A stretch of DNA of 64,000 bases from Bacteroidota bacterium (GCA_013297775.1 JAAFIL010000010.1:1-64000); one strand, 5' to 3'; counted from the stretch's first letter, positions 9,366 to 19,126 are shown. The notes: generated by a model not told the origin, from the letters alone. Numbers and translations are program-made.

Positions 9366-9525
9366 ATACCAACATCATTTCTAAAAGATACGTTGATCCA
9401 GTTTCTTTTCTCTTATACTTCCTCAAAAATTATACCCGTAGGTCTTGCTACGTCTATAATTTTTTCGTCGCCTAAAAGAAAAATATTTCTGGTTCAACTT
9501 GTATCTTTTAGAACCGATATTGGTT
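9366..9525 (-). repeat. 161-bp hairpin repeat, copy 1 (MITE-like)
   Basis: First of four intergenic copies, in reverse orientation relative to the other three. The ends ATACCAACATC and GATATTGGT are inverted repeats, and the centre carries complementary AAAATTATA and TATAATTTT arms, so the whole unit folds on itself. It sits between the convergent cytochrome and LytTR genes. This stretch (9258-9546) otherwise contains nothing I can call. Confidence 0.85.
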
Positions 9526-9546
9526 TAAAGTGGATAAAGTAGAACT

Positions 9547-10311
9547 TTAGTTTTGACTTAGCCACAGCAAAAATGACGTTACTTTTAATTTACCAACCAT
9601 AATCTGTTCTTTACAGGGTACGGTTAAATGAACTTGTATTTTTCTATTAAAATGATGAGAGGCTTCTTTGATGGCTTTACGATTAATTAAAAACTGGCGA
9701 TTAGCTCTAAAAAAGGAAGTAGAAAATAATTCCTCTAATTTATCGAGTTGTTGATTAACACTGATACTTTTTTGTTGAAAGGTATAAGCAAATACAATAC
9801 TGTTTTCAATGTAAAAATAAGCAACTTCGTTTCCTTCAACTGGAATTATTTTATCGCCTTGATGCACTAATACGGATGGCATTTTAGTAGGTTGTAGTTG
9901 TTGTTTGATGATATTTAAAACGTTAGAGTAATCTGGATTAGTTTCTGAAAATTTTGTTTTTAAATTTTGATATTTTTCAATAGCCCTTGCAACGGTAGCT
10001 TTGCTAAAGGGTTTCAATAAATAATCAATTCCAGCTGCATTAAAGGCGTTAAGGGCGTATTCATTATACGCCGTACAAAAAATAATGGGTGTGGTATTTT
10101 TTACAGTTTCAAAAATTTCAAAACTTAAACCATCGCCCAATTGGATATCTGAAAAAATTAAATCAATATTTTTATTACTGGATAAATAATTAATCGCTTC
10201 TTCTACTGAGTAAAGCGTTTCTAAAATTTCTGCGCCAACATCTAAATTAGAAATGGTGCGCGCTAAATCTCTAGCGGTAGGTTTTTCATCTTCAATAATT
10301 ATTATTTTCAT
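9547..10311 (-). CDS. LytTR-family response regulator
   Basis: A 254-aa two-component regulator. The receiver domain (1-125) has the acidic pair ED8-9 in IIEDEKP, the phospho-acceptor Asp55 in LIFSDIQLGDG, Thr79 in FCTAY and Lys98 in LLKPF. A LytTR DNA-binding domain occupies about 145-250 (ENSIVFAYT, LDKLEELFSTSFFRANRQFLIN). It lies 19 bases after the histidine kinase gene on the same strand, so the two form one system. Target genes are not evident; LytTR regulators often act on nearby promoters. Confidence 0.93.
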   Translation of the reverse strand: MKIIIIEDEKPTARDLARTISNLDVGAEILETLYSVEEAINYLSSNKNIDLIFSDIQLGDGLSFEIFETVKNTTPIIFCTAYNEYALNAFNAAGIDYLLKPFSKATVARAIEKYQNLKTKFSETNPDYSNVLNIIKQQLQPTKMPSVLVHQGDKIIPVEGNEVAYFYIENSIVFAYTFQQKSISVNQQLDKLEELFSTSFFRANRQFLINRKAIKEASHHFNRKIQVHLTVPCKEQIMVGKLKVTSFLLWLSQN

Positions 10312-10330
10312 GGGTTATAGTGTGTTATGG

Positions 10331-11326
10331 CTAATTCGATAATAGTTGTAGTGTAACCGAAAATTCTTTTTCTAAATTTCTAATTTCTATTTCTTTATTG
10401 GTAATTAATAAATGCCGTTGGTTTAAGTTAATAAGACCAGTTCCTGAAATCTTTTCCACTTCTTTAATTGCCTCTTTGTTATTTTTGACAGTAAGTGTTT
10501 TATTTTGATAGTGAATATTCAAATGCAAAGGATTCTTTTCAGTAAAGTGATTATGTTTTAAGGCATTTTCTACTAGTACTTGCAGGGCATACACCGGTAT
10601 CTTTAATGTCATGGCTTCTTTAGGAATAGTCATGTTAAAAATAAAGGCGTTTTCAAAACGTACTTTTTGTAGCTCTACATAACCTAATGCAAATTCTATT
10701 TCATCTTTTAATTCTACCGCTATTTTGGTAGGGGCTTTTACAGAATATCTCAAAAATTCGGAAAGTTTAATGGTATAGTTTTCGGCTTCATCTGGTTTTT
10801 CGTGAATTAATGATTTTAATACACTTAACGAATTAAATAAAAAGTGAGGTTGTAATTGTTGTAGTAAAATTTGTTTCTCGGCTTCGCTGTTTTGTAATTT
10901 TAATTGTTGTACTTCTTCTTCGGCTATTGACTTTTTATAGGCGTTAACAATTGAATTGCATAACATCAAAATAATGGCATTAAAAGCAATAGAGGTTAAT
11001 AAAGGATGTGATAAGTAATGACTAATTATTTCCTTATCAACCTTTGGTTCAGCACGAATTAAACGTCCTAAAACAGCAAACAATGCTTGAAAGGAAAAAT
11101 TACCCAAGTAACTTAGTATAAATTTTTTCCAATTTTTTAGATTGGGATAATTGAGCGTTAAATAAATATTAATGAGCCAAACAACAAAAATATTAATTGA
11201 AAGCCCAATAATACCACCAATAAATATGGATGTGGTAAACTTATCAAAAATATAAAACGGACTTACGCCATATACAGCTAATATTGGGCTTGAGATTAGG
11301 GCGTATTTGAAAAGATTTTTTTTCAT
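10331..11326 (-). CDS. LytS/YehU-type sensor histidine kinase
   Basis: A 331-aa inner-membrane kinase with four hydrophobic segments (about 8-27, 33-57, 70-90, 107-128) and no large sensor domain. The His_kinase core follows: the H-box LQQLQPHFLFNSL with phospho-acceptor His161, the N-box LVENALKHNH with Asn254, and a G-box GTGLINLNQRH, the layout of the LytS-type family. It should phosphorylate the LytTR regulator encoded directly downstream. The signal is unknown. Confidence 0.92.
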   Translation of the reverse strand: MKKNLFKYALISSPILAVYGVSPFYIFDKFTTSIFIGGIIGLSINIFVVWLINIYLTLNYPNLKNWKKFILSYLGNFSFQALFAVLGRLIRAEPKVDKEIISHYLSHPLLTSIAFNAIILMLCNSIVNAYKKSIAEEEVQQLKLQNSEAEKQILLQQLQPHFLFNSLSVLKSLIHEKPDEAENYTIKLSEFLRYSVKAPTKIAVELKDEIEFALGYVELQKVRFENAFIFNMTIPKEAMTLKIPVYALQVLVENALKHNHFTEKNPLHLNIHYQNKTLTVKNNKEAIKEVEKISGTGLINLNQRHLLITNKEIEIRNLEKEFSVTLQLLSN

Positions 11327-11447
11327 AAACTTTTATTTATTGAGTTTTTGCCATCAGCGAAATAGTAAATTAAGTATCGTAAGTCAAAAATATAACTATT
11401 CTTGTGCAAACAGCACTATTTATATTTAGAATAGACAAAAGTTCGAT

Positions 11448-12575
11448 TTACTTGGGCGTTTTAAGTTTTAAAGTGAATGTAAGTTCTTTATAAACCGAAT
11501 TCATTTGCTCTAAATTATTTATTAGATTAAAATTTTGGATAACAAGATTATAGCTTCGTATTGTGGCTTCGTTTCTTTGTTTGGCATTTAAAAGACAAGT
11601 TTCCATAGCTTTTAAAATATCTTCGATTGATGTTGATTTACTTATAAATGCATTTCGAGAGTCTGGTACTAAGTCTTTAAACCCATCAATATCACTAACT
11701 ATTACAGGTACTTTACAAGCCATAGCTTCTGCAATGCTTACTCCAAAGCTTTCGTATTCTGAAGTATTAATTAATGCGTTGAATGTGTTTAAATACTGTG
11801 GAATGAATTTATGTTGTATAAACCCAAGAAAATTAACACGATCGCTTATGCCTAAATCATACACACGCTTTTCAACTTTCTTCTTCGTTTTTCCATTACC
11901 AACTAGCACGAGTATTAAAGAATAATGTGTGTATTTTTTTACCAGTAAATAAAAGGCTTCCACAACTTTATCAATATTATAAATTTCTTCAAAATGTTTA
12001 ATACAACCAAAAGTGAAGTGCGTTGAGGGTTTCTTTAATTTGGCGGTAGTGAAAATAGTTAAGTCAATCCCAAACGGAATGATAATACTCGGTTTTTTTG
12101 TGTAGTTCTTAACTTCTCTTTTTAGCAATGTTGAACTCACGCAAATTTTAGTTGCACGCCATAATACAAACTTAATAATGAGTTTATGAATTTTACTTTG
12201 TTTCGGGAAATTGATAACATCAGAACCCCAAACAGAAACAACATAGGGTTTAAAAAAAGTTAATGCCCCGATTAATCCATAACTGGAGGCATAATGAGCG
12301 TGTAAAATAGTAGGCTTGAATTTAATTATACAATATAATAATTGTGGTAGAAAAGTGGCGTAACTTAGTTTACCAAATAATGTGTTGCTTTGTTTACTTT
12401 TTGATTGCTTTAAATAAATAATATTTTGTTCTGATAACCACCAGTCTTCTTTTGAATTATTAAATGAGAAAATACCAACTATCGTTCCAGCTTTTGCTAA
12501 GGCTAAAACCCACTTTTGAAAATGTGGAGAATTGATATCTCCCAAAAAAAGTATTCGATTGGTACTACATTTCAT
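11448..12575 (-). CDS. Glycosyltransferase family 4 protein
   Basis: A 375-aa GT-B-fold glycosyltransferase. The N-terminal acceptor half contains HAHYASSYGLIGAL (about 94-107) and VVSVWGSDVI. The C-terminal donor-binding half contains PFGIDLTIF, LVLVGNG and YESFGVSIAEAMACKVPVIV (about 280-299), with the E-x7-E pair that binds the nucleotide sugar. It probably adds a sugar to a cell-surface glycan at the cytoplasmic face. It has no glycan cluster around it, so the substrate is unknown. It starts at an ATG and stands alone on the minus strand. Confidence 0.85.
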   Translation of the reverse strand: MKCSTNRILFLGDINSPHFQKWVLALAKAGTIVGIFSFNNSKEDWWLSEQNIIYLKQSKSKQSNTLFGKLSYATFLPQLLYCIIKFKPTILHAHYASSYGLIGALTFFKPYVVSVWGSDVINFPKQSKIHKLIIKFVLWRATKICVSSTLLKREVKNYTKKPSIIIPFGIDLTIFTTAKLKKPSTHFTFGCIKHFEEIYNIDKVVEAFYLLVKKYTHYSLILVLVGNGKTKKKVEKRVYDLGISDRVNFLGFIQHKFIPQYLNTFNALINTSEYESFGVSIAEAMACKVPVIVSDIDGFKDLVPDSRNAFISKSTSIEDILKAMETCLLNAKQRNEATIRSYNLVIQNFNLINNLEQMNSVYKELTFTLKLKTPK

Positions 12576-12620
12576 TAATGATGGTTAAATAGCCCGATGT
12601 AACAATAAATAAGTTTTAGT

Positions 12621-12687
12621 AAAAGCAAACTCTTCTTTGAAAATTTGATACTCTTGCCGTATCAAAAAAAGAAGAAGAGTCGCTTTT
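12621..12687 (-). terminator. Long bipartite hairpin downstream of the 14169-12913 gene
   Basis: The outer arms AAAAGC/GCTTTT and ACTCTTCTT/AAGAAGAGT (12629-12637 with 12672-12680) enclose an inner 8-bp stem TTTGATAC/GTATCAAA. It lies in the 337-base gap between two leftward genes and probably ends the transcript from 14169. There is no long T tract after it. The rest of the gap (12688-12912) shows nothing I can name. Confidence 0.5.
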
Positions 12688-12912
12688 ACTTTTCAATGGA
12701 TTAACTTAAAAACCATTGATTTGATCTTTAAACACTACAAAATTATAGTCGTTATCTTTTTTATAGAGAAATTTGTGAGCGAACAGGACAATTTAAACTT
12801 TTAAAGTATGGCTCAACGCTTTAAGTTATTTTTAAATAGTTGGCCAGCAACCTTGCTTTGAAAAAATCTAATTCTAGCAAATTTGGAAAAAGAAACAAAG
12901 TTACCAGCAATT

Positions 12913-14169
12913 TTATTTAGGTGTTTTTTGTTTTGATGACCGAGGAAATTTGCCAGGATTTAGTGTAAATGATAAACCTAAATTTATACCAAATGTAAAT
13001 GTGCTTAGGTTAGTGTTGGTTTTATCAGTAAAATATTTAAAAGGTATTGAAACGTTTACTTTAGCTATGGGTGCTAGTCTGTATTCAAATCCAACTTCAA
13101 CTTGCGGAACTAAAAAGGAAGTTTTGGTATTTGTCATACCCGAAGGAGCGGAACCAGGAGATGCACCCCCCCCCAGAATACCTTGCATGGAGCTAGGGTT
13201 TTGTGGATCTATTCCGCTTATATCTATGGTATCTTGAATACGCCCAGAAATAGCCGTAATATTGTAAGCACCTATTCCTATTGAGGTATAAGGTCGAAAT
13301 AATTTTGTTTTTACAAAGTAGTATTTAAAAGAAAAATCTCCACCTATCATCACATGCCCACTTAACGTTTGATCAATGGCAATAGTACTATCGCCGTTTT
13401 TAATGGCTTCTTGCATTTTTGATTGCATAGCAGATTGAATGGAACTTTGGTCGGGTCTTTTAAAAGCACCTCCAACATTTGCTTTAAGTGTAAACTGAGT
13501 ACCAATATTTTTCGCTAAACTTAAACCATAATTGGTAACTGCATTTTGTTTTATTCCTAGTTCTGCACCATTTAAAAAGAGTGGTAATAAGTAAATACCC
13601 AAATCAAAATTTCGTTTGTAATTACGCATTTTAGCCTCAGCTTCTAAATCACCGTTAATAGCTGTGTTTAAAGGTATTCGGTAAACTTGATTTTTAGTAG
13701 CGTTGTCTAACATATTTGCTATTCCTTTATTTTCTATCGAACCAGCGTAAAGTAAATTAAATCCCTCGTCATCGTTATTTGCCTTTTGTATATAGGCTTT
13801 TTGTGAATTGGAACTATTAACAATCACATAAAAAACGGACTTGTAAAGGCTATTCATACTTGCAACTGTACCTATTATCACATCCAAACAAGAAGACATT
13901 GAAACAACTCCTTTGTTTAGAATATTTATATAAAGGAAGTTATAGTTTTTAAACAACTCAGAGTTAATATAAGCGTTGCTTTGACTATAAGCTAAAATAT
14001 CTTGCTCTTTTACATCAATCACAATAACTCCTTTTGGATTAATTGCTTTTTCTTCAAATATCATTTCACTGTAGCAATCGCTACCTGGTGCATTGTATTT
14101 ATAAACTCGTTGCGCCACAGTGCTACTAACAACAATAAAAAAAAATACAACACTAAAAATTTTCTTCAT
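12913..14169 (-). CDS. Secreted protein with a C-terminal beta-barrel-like half
   Basis: 418 aa with a clear signal peptide (first ~19 residues, ending VAQ). The first half has no domain I recognise. From about residue 190 on, alternating beta-strand segments (FDLGIYLLPLFLNG, YGLSLAKNIGTQFTLKANVGGAF, YTSIGIGAYNI, VPQVEVGFEYRLA, STFTFGINLGLSFTLN) resemble the outer-membrane beta-barrel proteins common in this phylum. A low-complexity Gly/Ala/Pro/Ser loop lies near 330-350. It is probably in the outer membrane; its role is unknown. No neighbour is close enough to form an operon with it. Confidence 0.6.
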   Translation of the reverse strand: MKKIFSVVFFFIVVSSTVAQRVYKYNAPGSDCYSEMIFEEKAINPKGVIVIDVKEQDILAYSQSNAYINSELFKNYNFLYINILNKGVVSMSSCLDVIIGTVASMNSLYKSVFYVIVNSSNSQKAYIQKANNDDEGFNLLYAGSIENKGIANMLDNATKNQVYRIPLNTAINGDLEAEAKMRNYKRNFDLGIYLLPLFLNGAELGIKQNAVTNYGLSLAKNIGTQFTLKANVGGAFKRPDQSSIQSAMQSKMQEAIKNGDSTIAIDQTLSGHVMIGGDFSFKYYFVKTKLFRPYTSIGIGAYNITAISGRIQDTIDISGIDPQNPSSMQGILGGGASPGSAPSGMTNTKTSFLVPQVEVGFEYRLAPIAKVNVSIPFKYFTDKTNTNLSTFTFGINLGLSFTLNPGKFPRSSKQKTPK

Positions 14170-14411
14170 TTTATTTCTTATTTCTATTAATTAAATCGTT
14201 AATCATAATGTGTTATTTTTACAGCTTATATAAATGAATTTACACACATTCAGTCCTTGTAAAGACTTAGTTAAATACAATGCTAAATTATTTGTTCTTG
14301 ATTTTAATACTAATGAATCTTCTCCTTCAAATTTTTTAGTAAACGAATTATTAGATATTTTATGAACTAAGTTTTAGTGTAGCATCAATAAGCATTAAAT
14401 TTTTTTAGCTA

Positions 14412-15467
14412 CTATTCTTTTATAAACTTAAATCGTTTTTCATATTTATTGAACGTGTTATAAACCGATATAAAATACACGCCAGTTCTTAAAGATTGAG
14501 TACTTATTATTTCGTTGGCTTGAGTTATTCCATCTACTATTTTTTCGCCTAGAGTATTATAAATTTTATAGTTCAAATTACTAATGTTTGAGTAAATATT
14601 TAATTTATCATGACATGGATTTGGAAATACATTAGTCATCGCTTCTTCTTTACTTAAATCATTTGTACTTGAAACTATGGGAATATTGTTTCTATATTTT
14701 ATAGAATTAATAGAATAAGTTTGCCCAACTAAAGTGCCGCTGATTTCAAGGACTGGAATTTTTTCGGTTTTTGATAACCACTTGTATTCTATTGTTTTTC
14801 TATTTGTGATGAGCGGAAACCCTAAAACCGTGATGGTGTCGTGAGAGTAGATAGTTGTTTTAATACGCAAAACATTTGAGTACGTTGCAAACGGAGTCGT
14901 AACAGAACCCCATCCATCTACATCGTTCACCCGTGAACCATTTTGGGCGTAATCAATATAAGTCGTATAGGCAGAGAGGTTGTAATCAAAATAATAGGTA
15001 CTGCTATCATGGTCGCCATACTGTAAAGGGAATTGATAAATCTCATCATCATCTATATAACTATTAGCTAAAGGAATATTATTATAAGAATATCCTTGTC
15101 CTTCGTTTTTAAAGACAGTTGAATTTTTCGTATAAAAAGAGTAAATATTTTTTAATTGAATGGAGCTAACGCCAATACTATCGGCTGTTTTTAAGCCAGT
15201 TTTATTTATAAAATAAAAAAAGTAAGAAGTGTTTAATGAATTTTTATATTGATAAATAGCTTGTGAATTGGAAGTTAATGAACTAAAATTCCAATTGTAA
15301 TTACTACCCGTTTGATTTGGATTAAATGTAATACTATTTAATGCTGCATTGCTATACCTTATGGTATCATTAGCTGATGGCATATCTGCTTGTGTAATGG
15401 TTATCTGTGGATGAACTTTACCGAAGAAGAAGGTACTTACTATCACTATTACATTTACTTTTTTCAT
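14412..15467 (-). CDS. T9SS type A sorting-domain protein
   Basis: 351 aa with an N-terminal signal peptide and a C-terminal T9SS sorting domain of about 80 residues: VFPNPCHDKLNIYSNIS, YKIYNTLGEKIVDG and LRTGVYFISVYN, ending in basic residues. The protein is exported and then passed through the outer membrane by type IX secretion. The central 250 residues are Asn/Tyr/Ser-rich with no domain I know. It is the last gene of the leftward run that begins with the TonB receptor at 18997, separated from the lipoprotein gene by 19 bases. Confidence 0.8.
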   Translation of the reverse strand: MKKVNVIVIVSTFFFGKVHPQITITQADMPSANDTIRYSNAALNSITFNPNQTGSNYNWNFSSLTSNSQAIYQYKNSLNTSYFFYFINKTGLKTADSIGVSSIQLKNIYSFYTKNSTVFKNEGQGYSYNNIPLANSYIDDDEIYQFPLQYGDHDSSTYYFDYNLSAYTTYIDYAQNGSRVNDVDGWGSVTTPFATYSNVLRIKTTIYSHDTITVLGFPLITNRKTIEYKWLSKTEKIPVLEISGTLVGQTYSINSIKYRNNIPIVSSTNDLSKEEAMTNVFPNPCHDKLNIYSNISNLNYKIYNTLGEKIVDGITQANEIISTQSLRTGVYFISVYNTFNKYEKRFKFIKE

Positions 15468-15486
15468 CTCATGTATAATTTATAGG

Positions 15487-15819
15487 TTAATTAATTTTAA
15501 TAGTTCTCTCTATTTTTTCGGCGGAGCCAATTTTTTCTGAAGCGGGATTTCCGTTTGCCATTAGTTTAATTATATATATTCCAGCTTTAGTGTACTTATG
15601 CGTTCCAGTTGTACCCGATGTTTCCTTTGAGCCATCGCCCCAATTTAACGCAACGCTTACCTGAGAAGGAAGTACATCACCACAATTTGAAACGCTGATA
15701 CTGCTATTTACAGTATCGTTATATGTATTCGGTTCAATACATACATTTATATTTTGTTGTTTCTTTTTGCAAGAACTAATAATTAATAGAGCAAGAGTTA
15801 TGCTAAGTAATTTTTTCAT
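15487..15819 (-). CDS. Small lipoprotein with a PKD-like domain
   Basis: 110 aa. The lipobox LIISSC puts the lipid on Cys17. The rest contains VALNWGDGSKET and HKYTKAGIYIIKLMA, the WGDG and Y-x-x-x-G-x-Y pattern of a PKD-like beta-sandwich. It is probably a surface or periplasmic accessory of the TonB/DUF4249 pair: it lies 5 bases after the DUF4249 gene. The exact role is unknown. Confidence 0.65.
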   Translation of the reverse strand: MKKLLSITLALLIISSCKKKQQNINVCIEPNTYNDTVNSSISVSNCGDVLPSQVSVALNWGDGSKETSGTTGTHKYTKAGIYIIKLMANGNPASEKIGSAEKIERTIKIN

Positions 15820-15824
15820 GGATT

Positions 15825-16628
15825 TTATTTTACGATTATTTTTTTAACCTGAACAGTATGCGCACTAAAGTAACCTAGTTTAGCTCCTGTAATGTTGGTA
15901 ACAGGATTAGCGGGCGTTGCGCTTGCATCAGGGCCATTTCCATTTTGACCTAAACTAAAGAAGTAAAGATATACAGCCTTATCTAAACACATCATGGTTA
16001 CGGTAACGGTATCATTCGGTTTATAATCAAAATCACTATCACTTAAAGGACGATTGCTTACAAAGCCATCTATTATTTGATCATCCGTTATAAATAATTG
16101 TTTGCTCAAAGTAGAATTCTTTTTTAAAAAAAATTTATAATTATTACCTTTTCCAATGGGGTCTCTAAACACGGGTATGGTTGCTTTTGAATTGACACCA
16201 CCCGGCGGTTGCGGTCCCACGGCTTTATCTACTAACACGGTATCTAAATTTACTTTTGATGGCATTGTAGAAATAGAAGAATATGTTTTACCTTCTGCTA
16301 TAATATTTAAGTAATACGTTCTACCTTGAACGCCAACTAAAGCGGAGTTTTGATAAACGCCTGGCGATGTTTCGTTTAACGTTACTGAATTTCCTGCATT
16401 ATCGCTAATGGTAACGCTGGCTCCCGAAACTGTTGGAAAAACATTATCTTGACTAAAATTTACAGACTTTGTTATTTTTACAGTTTGAGGAGTGGATGGG
16501 TCGTCGGTAACCACACCTTCTATTACAACAATTGGTTCATTATTTTTCAAATCAATATTAATTACTTTTTGGCATGAGAAAAGTAGAAGCGATAAACTTA
16601 GGATTGCTATTCGTTTTATAGATTTCAT
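15825..16628 (-). CDS. DUF4249-family lipoprotein
   Basis: 267 aa with lipobox LLLFSC (Cys19), then CQKVINIDLKNNEPIVVIEGVV and TVKITKSVNFSQDN, the start pattern of the DUF4249 lipoproteins of Bacteroidota. These are regularly encoded next to TonB-dependent receptors and probably act as their surface partner, though the substrate is not known. It lies 17 bases downstream of the receptor gene. The length is somewhat short for the family (often 270-400). Confidence 0.8.
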   Translation of the reverse strand: MKSIKRIAILSLSLLLFSCQKVINIDLKNNEPIVVIEGVVTDDPSTPQTVKITKSVNFSQDNVFPTVSGASVTISDNAGNSVTLNETSPGVYQNSALVGVQGRTYYLNIIAEGKTYSSISTMPSKVNLDTVLVDKAVGPQPPGGVNSKATIPVFRDPIGKGNNYKFFLKKNSTLSKQLFITDDQIIDGFVSNRPLSDSDFDYKPNDTVTVTMMCLDKAVYLYFFSLGQNGNGPDASATPANPVTNITGAKLGYFSAHTVQVKKIIVK

Positions 16629-16645
16629 TAAATTAAGTATTAAGA

Positions 16646-18997
16646 TTAAAATTTAAAATTATACGTTACCGATGGCACCCATCTAAATAATGAGGTTTGA
16701 ACAGCTTCGGTTTTACTAGGGTCGTTTTCATTTTGTCGGAAATTAATAATCCAAGCATTTTCTCTTCCGTACGCATTGTTACAACTAAAATTCCAACTGC
16801 TTTCAAATTTTTCGGTTTTCTTTTTAAACCAAGTTACACCTACATCTAAACGGTGGTAGTTCGGCATGCGGTAACCGTTGCGCTCTGTATATAAATACTG
16901 TGTTTGCCCATCAACCATATATTTACCGCTTGGAAATGTAACGGCATTGCCAGTGTTAAATACCCAACTGGCAGAAAATGACCATTTTTTATTCAAATCG
17001 TAAATGCCAACAACCGATATATCGTGTGTTCTGTCTTGCTTGGCGGCATACCAATCACCATTATTAATACCGTTGATTTGTTTTTCAGTTCGTGAAAGTG
17101 TATAACCGATCCAACCATTAAATTTGCCATATTTCTTTTTTAAGAAAAACTCTATGCCATAGGCTCTTCCTTTTCCAAACAAGAGTTCAGCTTCTATTTT
17201 ATCATTAGCTCTGGTGTTTGCGCCATTTTTATAGTCAATTTGATTTTGCATGTCCTTATAATAAATCTCTGAACTAAACTCGTATTGGTTATCTTTAAAA
17301 TTTTGATAATAGCCTAACGAAATCTGATCTGATATTTCGGGCTTAACGTTTTTGCTACTCAATATCCATAAATCTGTTGGGGTAGAAGCCGTTGAATTAC
17401 TTATTAAATGAAGGTTTTGAACGTTGCGAGCGTAACCCGCTTTTAAAGAGTTTGTTTTTCCTAATAGGTACGATGCGGATAAACGCGGCTCGAGGTTGAT
17501 ATAATTTTTTACTATTTTGTTAGTGCCATAGTAAGTGGTATCGGTTGCTTTTCCTTCTTTATCATAGGTATAAAAATTTCCTTCGCCTAACGCACCAAAG
17601 CTCGTTAAGCGCACGCCATATATGATACTTAGCTTTTGTGTAGGTTTCCAATCGTGCGATAGGTATAAGGCATTTTCGAGTCCATAACGGTCTTGTAATT
17701 TTGCGAAGTTTTGTGAGGCATCGTTCGATTCAATTTGACCAGGAGTAACAGTGTGATGAATACTGTTAAAGCCAAACCTAAGACTACTTCGAGGATTAAA
17801 GACATAAGTAAAATCTTGCTTTAAATTAAAATCACGAATTTTTGATTTAATCGCAATATCTGTTTCTCCCGATTTGATAAAAATATTATAATTAAAGTTG
17901 CTGTAAATAAAAGATGTATTTGAAAATAGTTTGGGGTTAATGATTGAATTCCACCGTATTGTTCCTGTTGAGTTTCCCCAATCCAATCCAAATGTACTTA
18001 AGCCCAATTTATCTTTTCCAAAATAACCAGATACAAAAATTCTATTTTTATCATTAATGCGGTAGTTCGCTTTTAAATTCAAATCGTAAAAATAAAGAGA
18101 GGCATCTTTAAAATCTTCTGTAGCTTTCAAAAAAATATCGGCGTAAGTTCTTCTGCCCGTTATTATAAATGAGCCTCTATCTTTTACAATAGGACCTTCT
18201 ACAAACAAACGCGAGGCTATTAAGCCAATTCCCCCGCCAACATGGTATTTTTGATCGTTTCCATCATTCATTTTAACATCTAATACAGACGATAAACGCC
18301 CACCATATTGCGAAGGCATGCCACCTTTGTAAACCGTTACATCTTTAATGGCATCGCTATTAAATGTAGAGAAAAAGCCGAGTAGGTGAGAGGCATTGTA
18401 AACAGGGGCTTCGTCAAGTAATATTAAATTTTGATCGGCTGCACCCCCGCGTACAAAAAAACCAGCGTTTCCATCTCCACCCGATTTAATACCTGGGGTT
18501 AGTTGCAAGGTTTTTATAATATCTTTTTCGCCAGCAAATACAGGAATTTTAGCAATTTCTTTTACATCAAGTTTTTCAACTCCAGCTTGTGCGTTGGTTA
18601 CACGATCGTCTTGTTTTTCAGAGAGTACTTCAACCTCTGCTAATATGGCTGCATCTTCTTCTAAGGATAAGTTTAAGCTTATATTTTTATCTAAATCTAT
18701 TTGCTTAGTTATTTTTTTGTAACCCAAACTGGCTACTACAACGGTGTATTTGCCTTGAACTAAAGTAATAGAATAAAAACCATACTCGTTGGTACTTGCA
18801 CCAACACCTTTGAGTTCGGCAATTTGAACGATGCCACCAATAACGGTTTCGCCCGTTTTTTTATCTTTAAGCGTACCACTAATTGTATATTTTGTAGTTT
18901 GTGCATTGGCGGAAAGATGGACTAATGTAATTAGTAAGTACGAAAAGAAAATGCTTTTCACCCATCCTAATTCTTTTTTCGTTTTTACTGCATACAT
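16646..18997 (-). CDS. TonB-dependent receptor with carboxypeptidase-regulatory-like N-domain
   Basis: A 783-aa outer-membrane transporter. Signal peptide (~1-32, ending ANAQ), a carboxypeptidase-regulatory-like beta-sandwich (about 36-115, ISGTLKDKKTGETVIGG), a plug domain (about 125-240, with GDGNAGFFVRGGAADQNLILLDEAPVYN), then a 22-strand barrel ending in Phe (WVPSVTYNFKF). It takes up a bulky ligand using energy passed by TonB. It heads the run receptor, DUF4249, PKD lipoprotein, T9SS cargo. It is not a SusC-type protein, as the SusC plug signature and a SusD gene are missing. Confidence 0.9.
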   Translation of the reverse strand: MYAVKTKKELGWVKSIFFSYLLITLVHLSANAQTTKYTISGTLKDKKTGETVIGGIVQIAELKGVGASTNEYGFYSITLVQGKYTVVVASLGYKKITKQIDLDKNISLNLSLEEDAAILAEVEVLSEKQDDRVTNAQAGVEKLDVKEIAKIPVFAGEKDIIKTLQLTPGIKSGGDGNAGFFVRGGAADQNLILLDEAPVYNASHLLGFFSTFNSDAIKDVTVYKGGMPSQYGGRLSSVLDVKMNDGNDQKYHVGGGIGLIASRLFVEGPIVKDRGSFIITGRRTYADIFLKATEDFKDASLYFYDLNLKANYRINDKNRIFVSGYFGKDKLGLSTFGLDWGNSTGTIRWNSIINPKLFSNTSFIYSNFNYNIFIKSGETDIAIKSKIRDFNLKQDFTYVFNPRSSLRFGFNSIHHTVTPGQIESNDASQNFAKLQDRYGLENALYLSHDWKPTQKLSIIYGVRLTSFGALGEGNFYTYDKEGKATDTTYYGTNKIVKNYINLEPRLSASYLLGKTNSLKAGYARNVQNLHLISNSTASTPTDLWILSSKNVKPEISDQISLGYYQNFKDNQYEFSSEIYYKDMQNQIDYKNGANTRANDKIEAELLFGKGRAYGIEFFLKKKYGKFNGWIGYTLSRTEKQINGINNGDWYAAKQDRTHDISVVGIYDLNKKWSFSASWVFNTGNAVTFPSGKYMVDGQTQYLYTERNGYRMPNYHRLDVGVTWFKKKTEKFESSWNFSCNNAYGRENAWIINFRQNENDPSKTEAVQTSLFRWVPSVTYNFKF

Positions 18998-19126
18998 AAT
19001 AAAAATAAATACTTTAATTGATTCGTTATCAAAAGTCAGATAAGTTCATCAAAGTATTTACTTAAATAAATTAAAGTGGACAAAAAGGAGAGTGAATGAT
19101 ACAGAGAGTCATTCTTGAAAAATTCG

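Noticed and set aside
9366-9525. Insertion sequence with a transposase
   Set aside because: The unit is 161 bp and has no open frame of any size, so only a non-autonomous element is possible.
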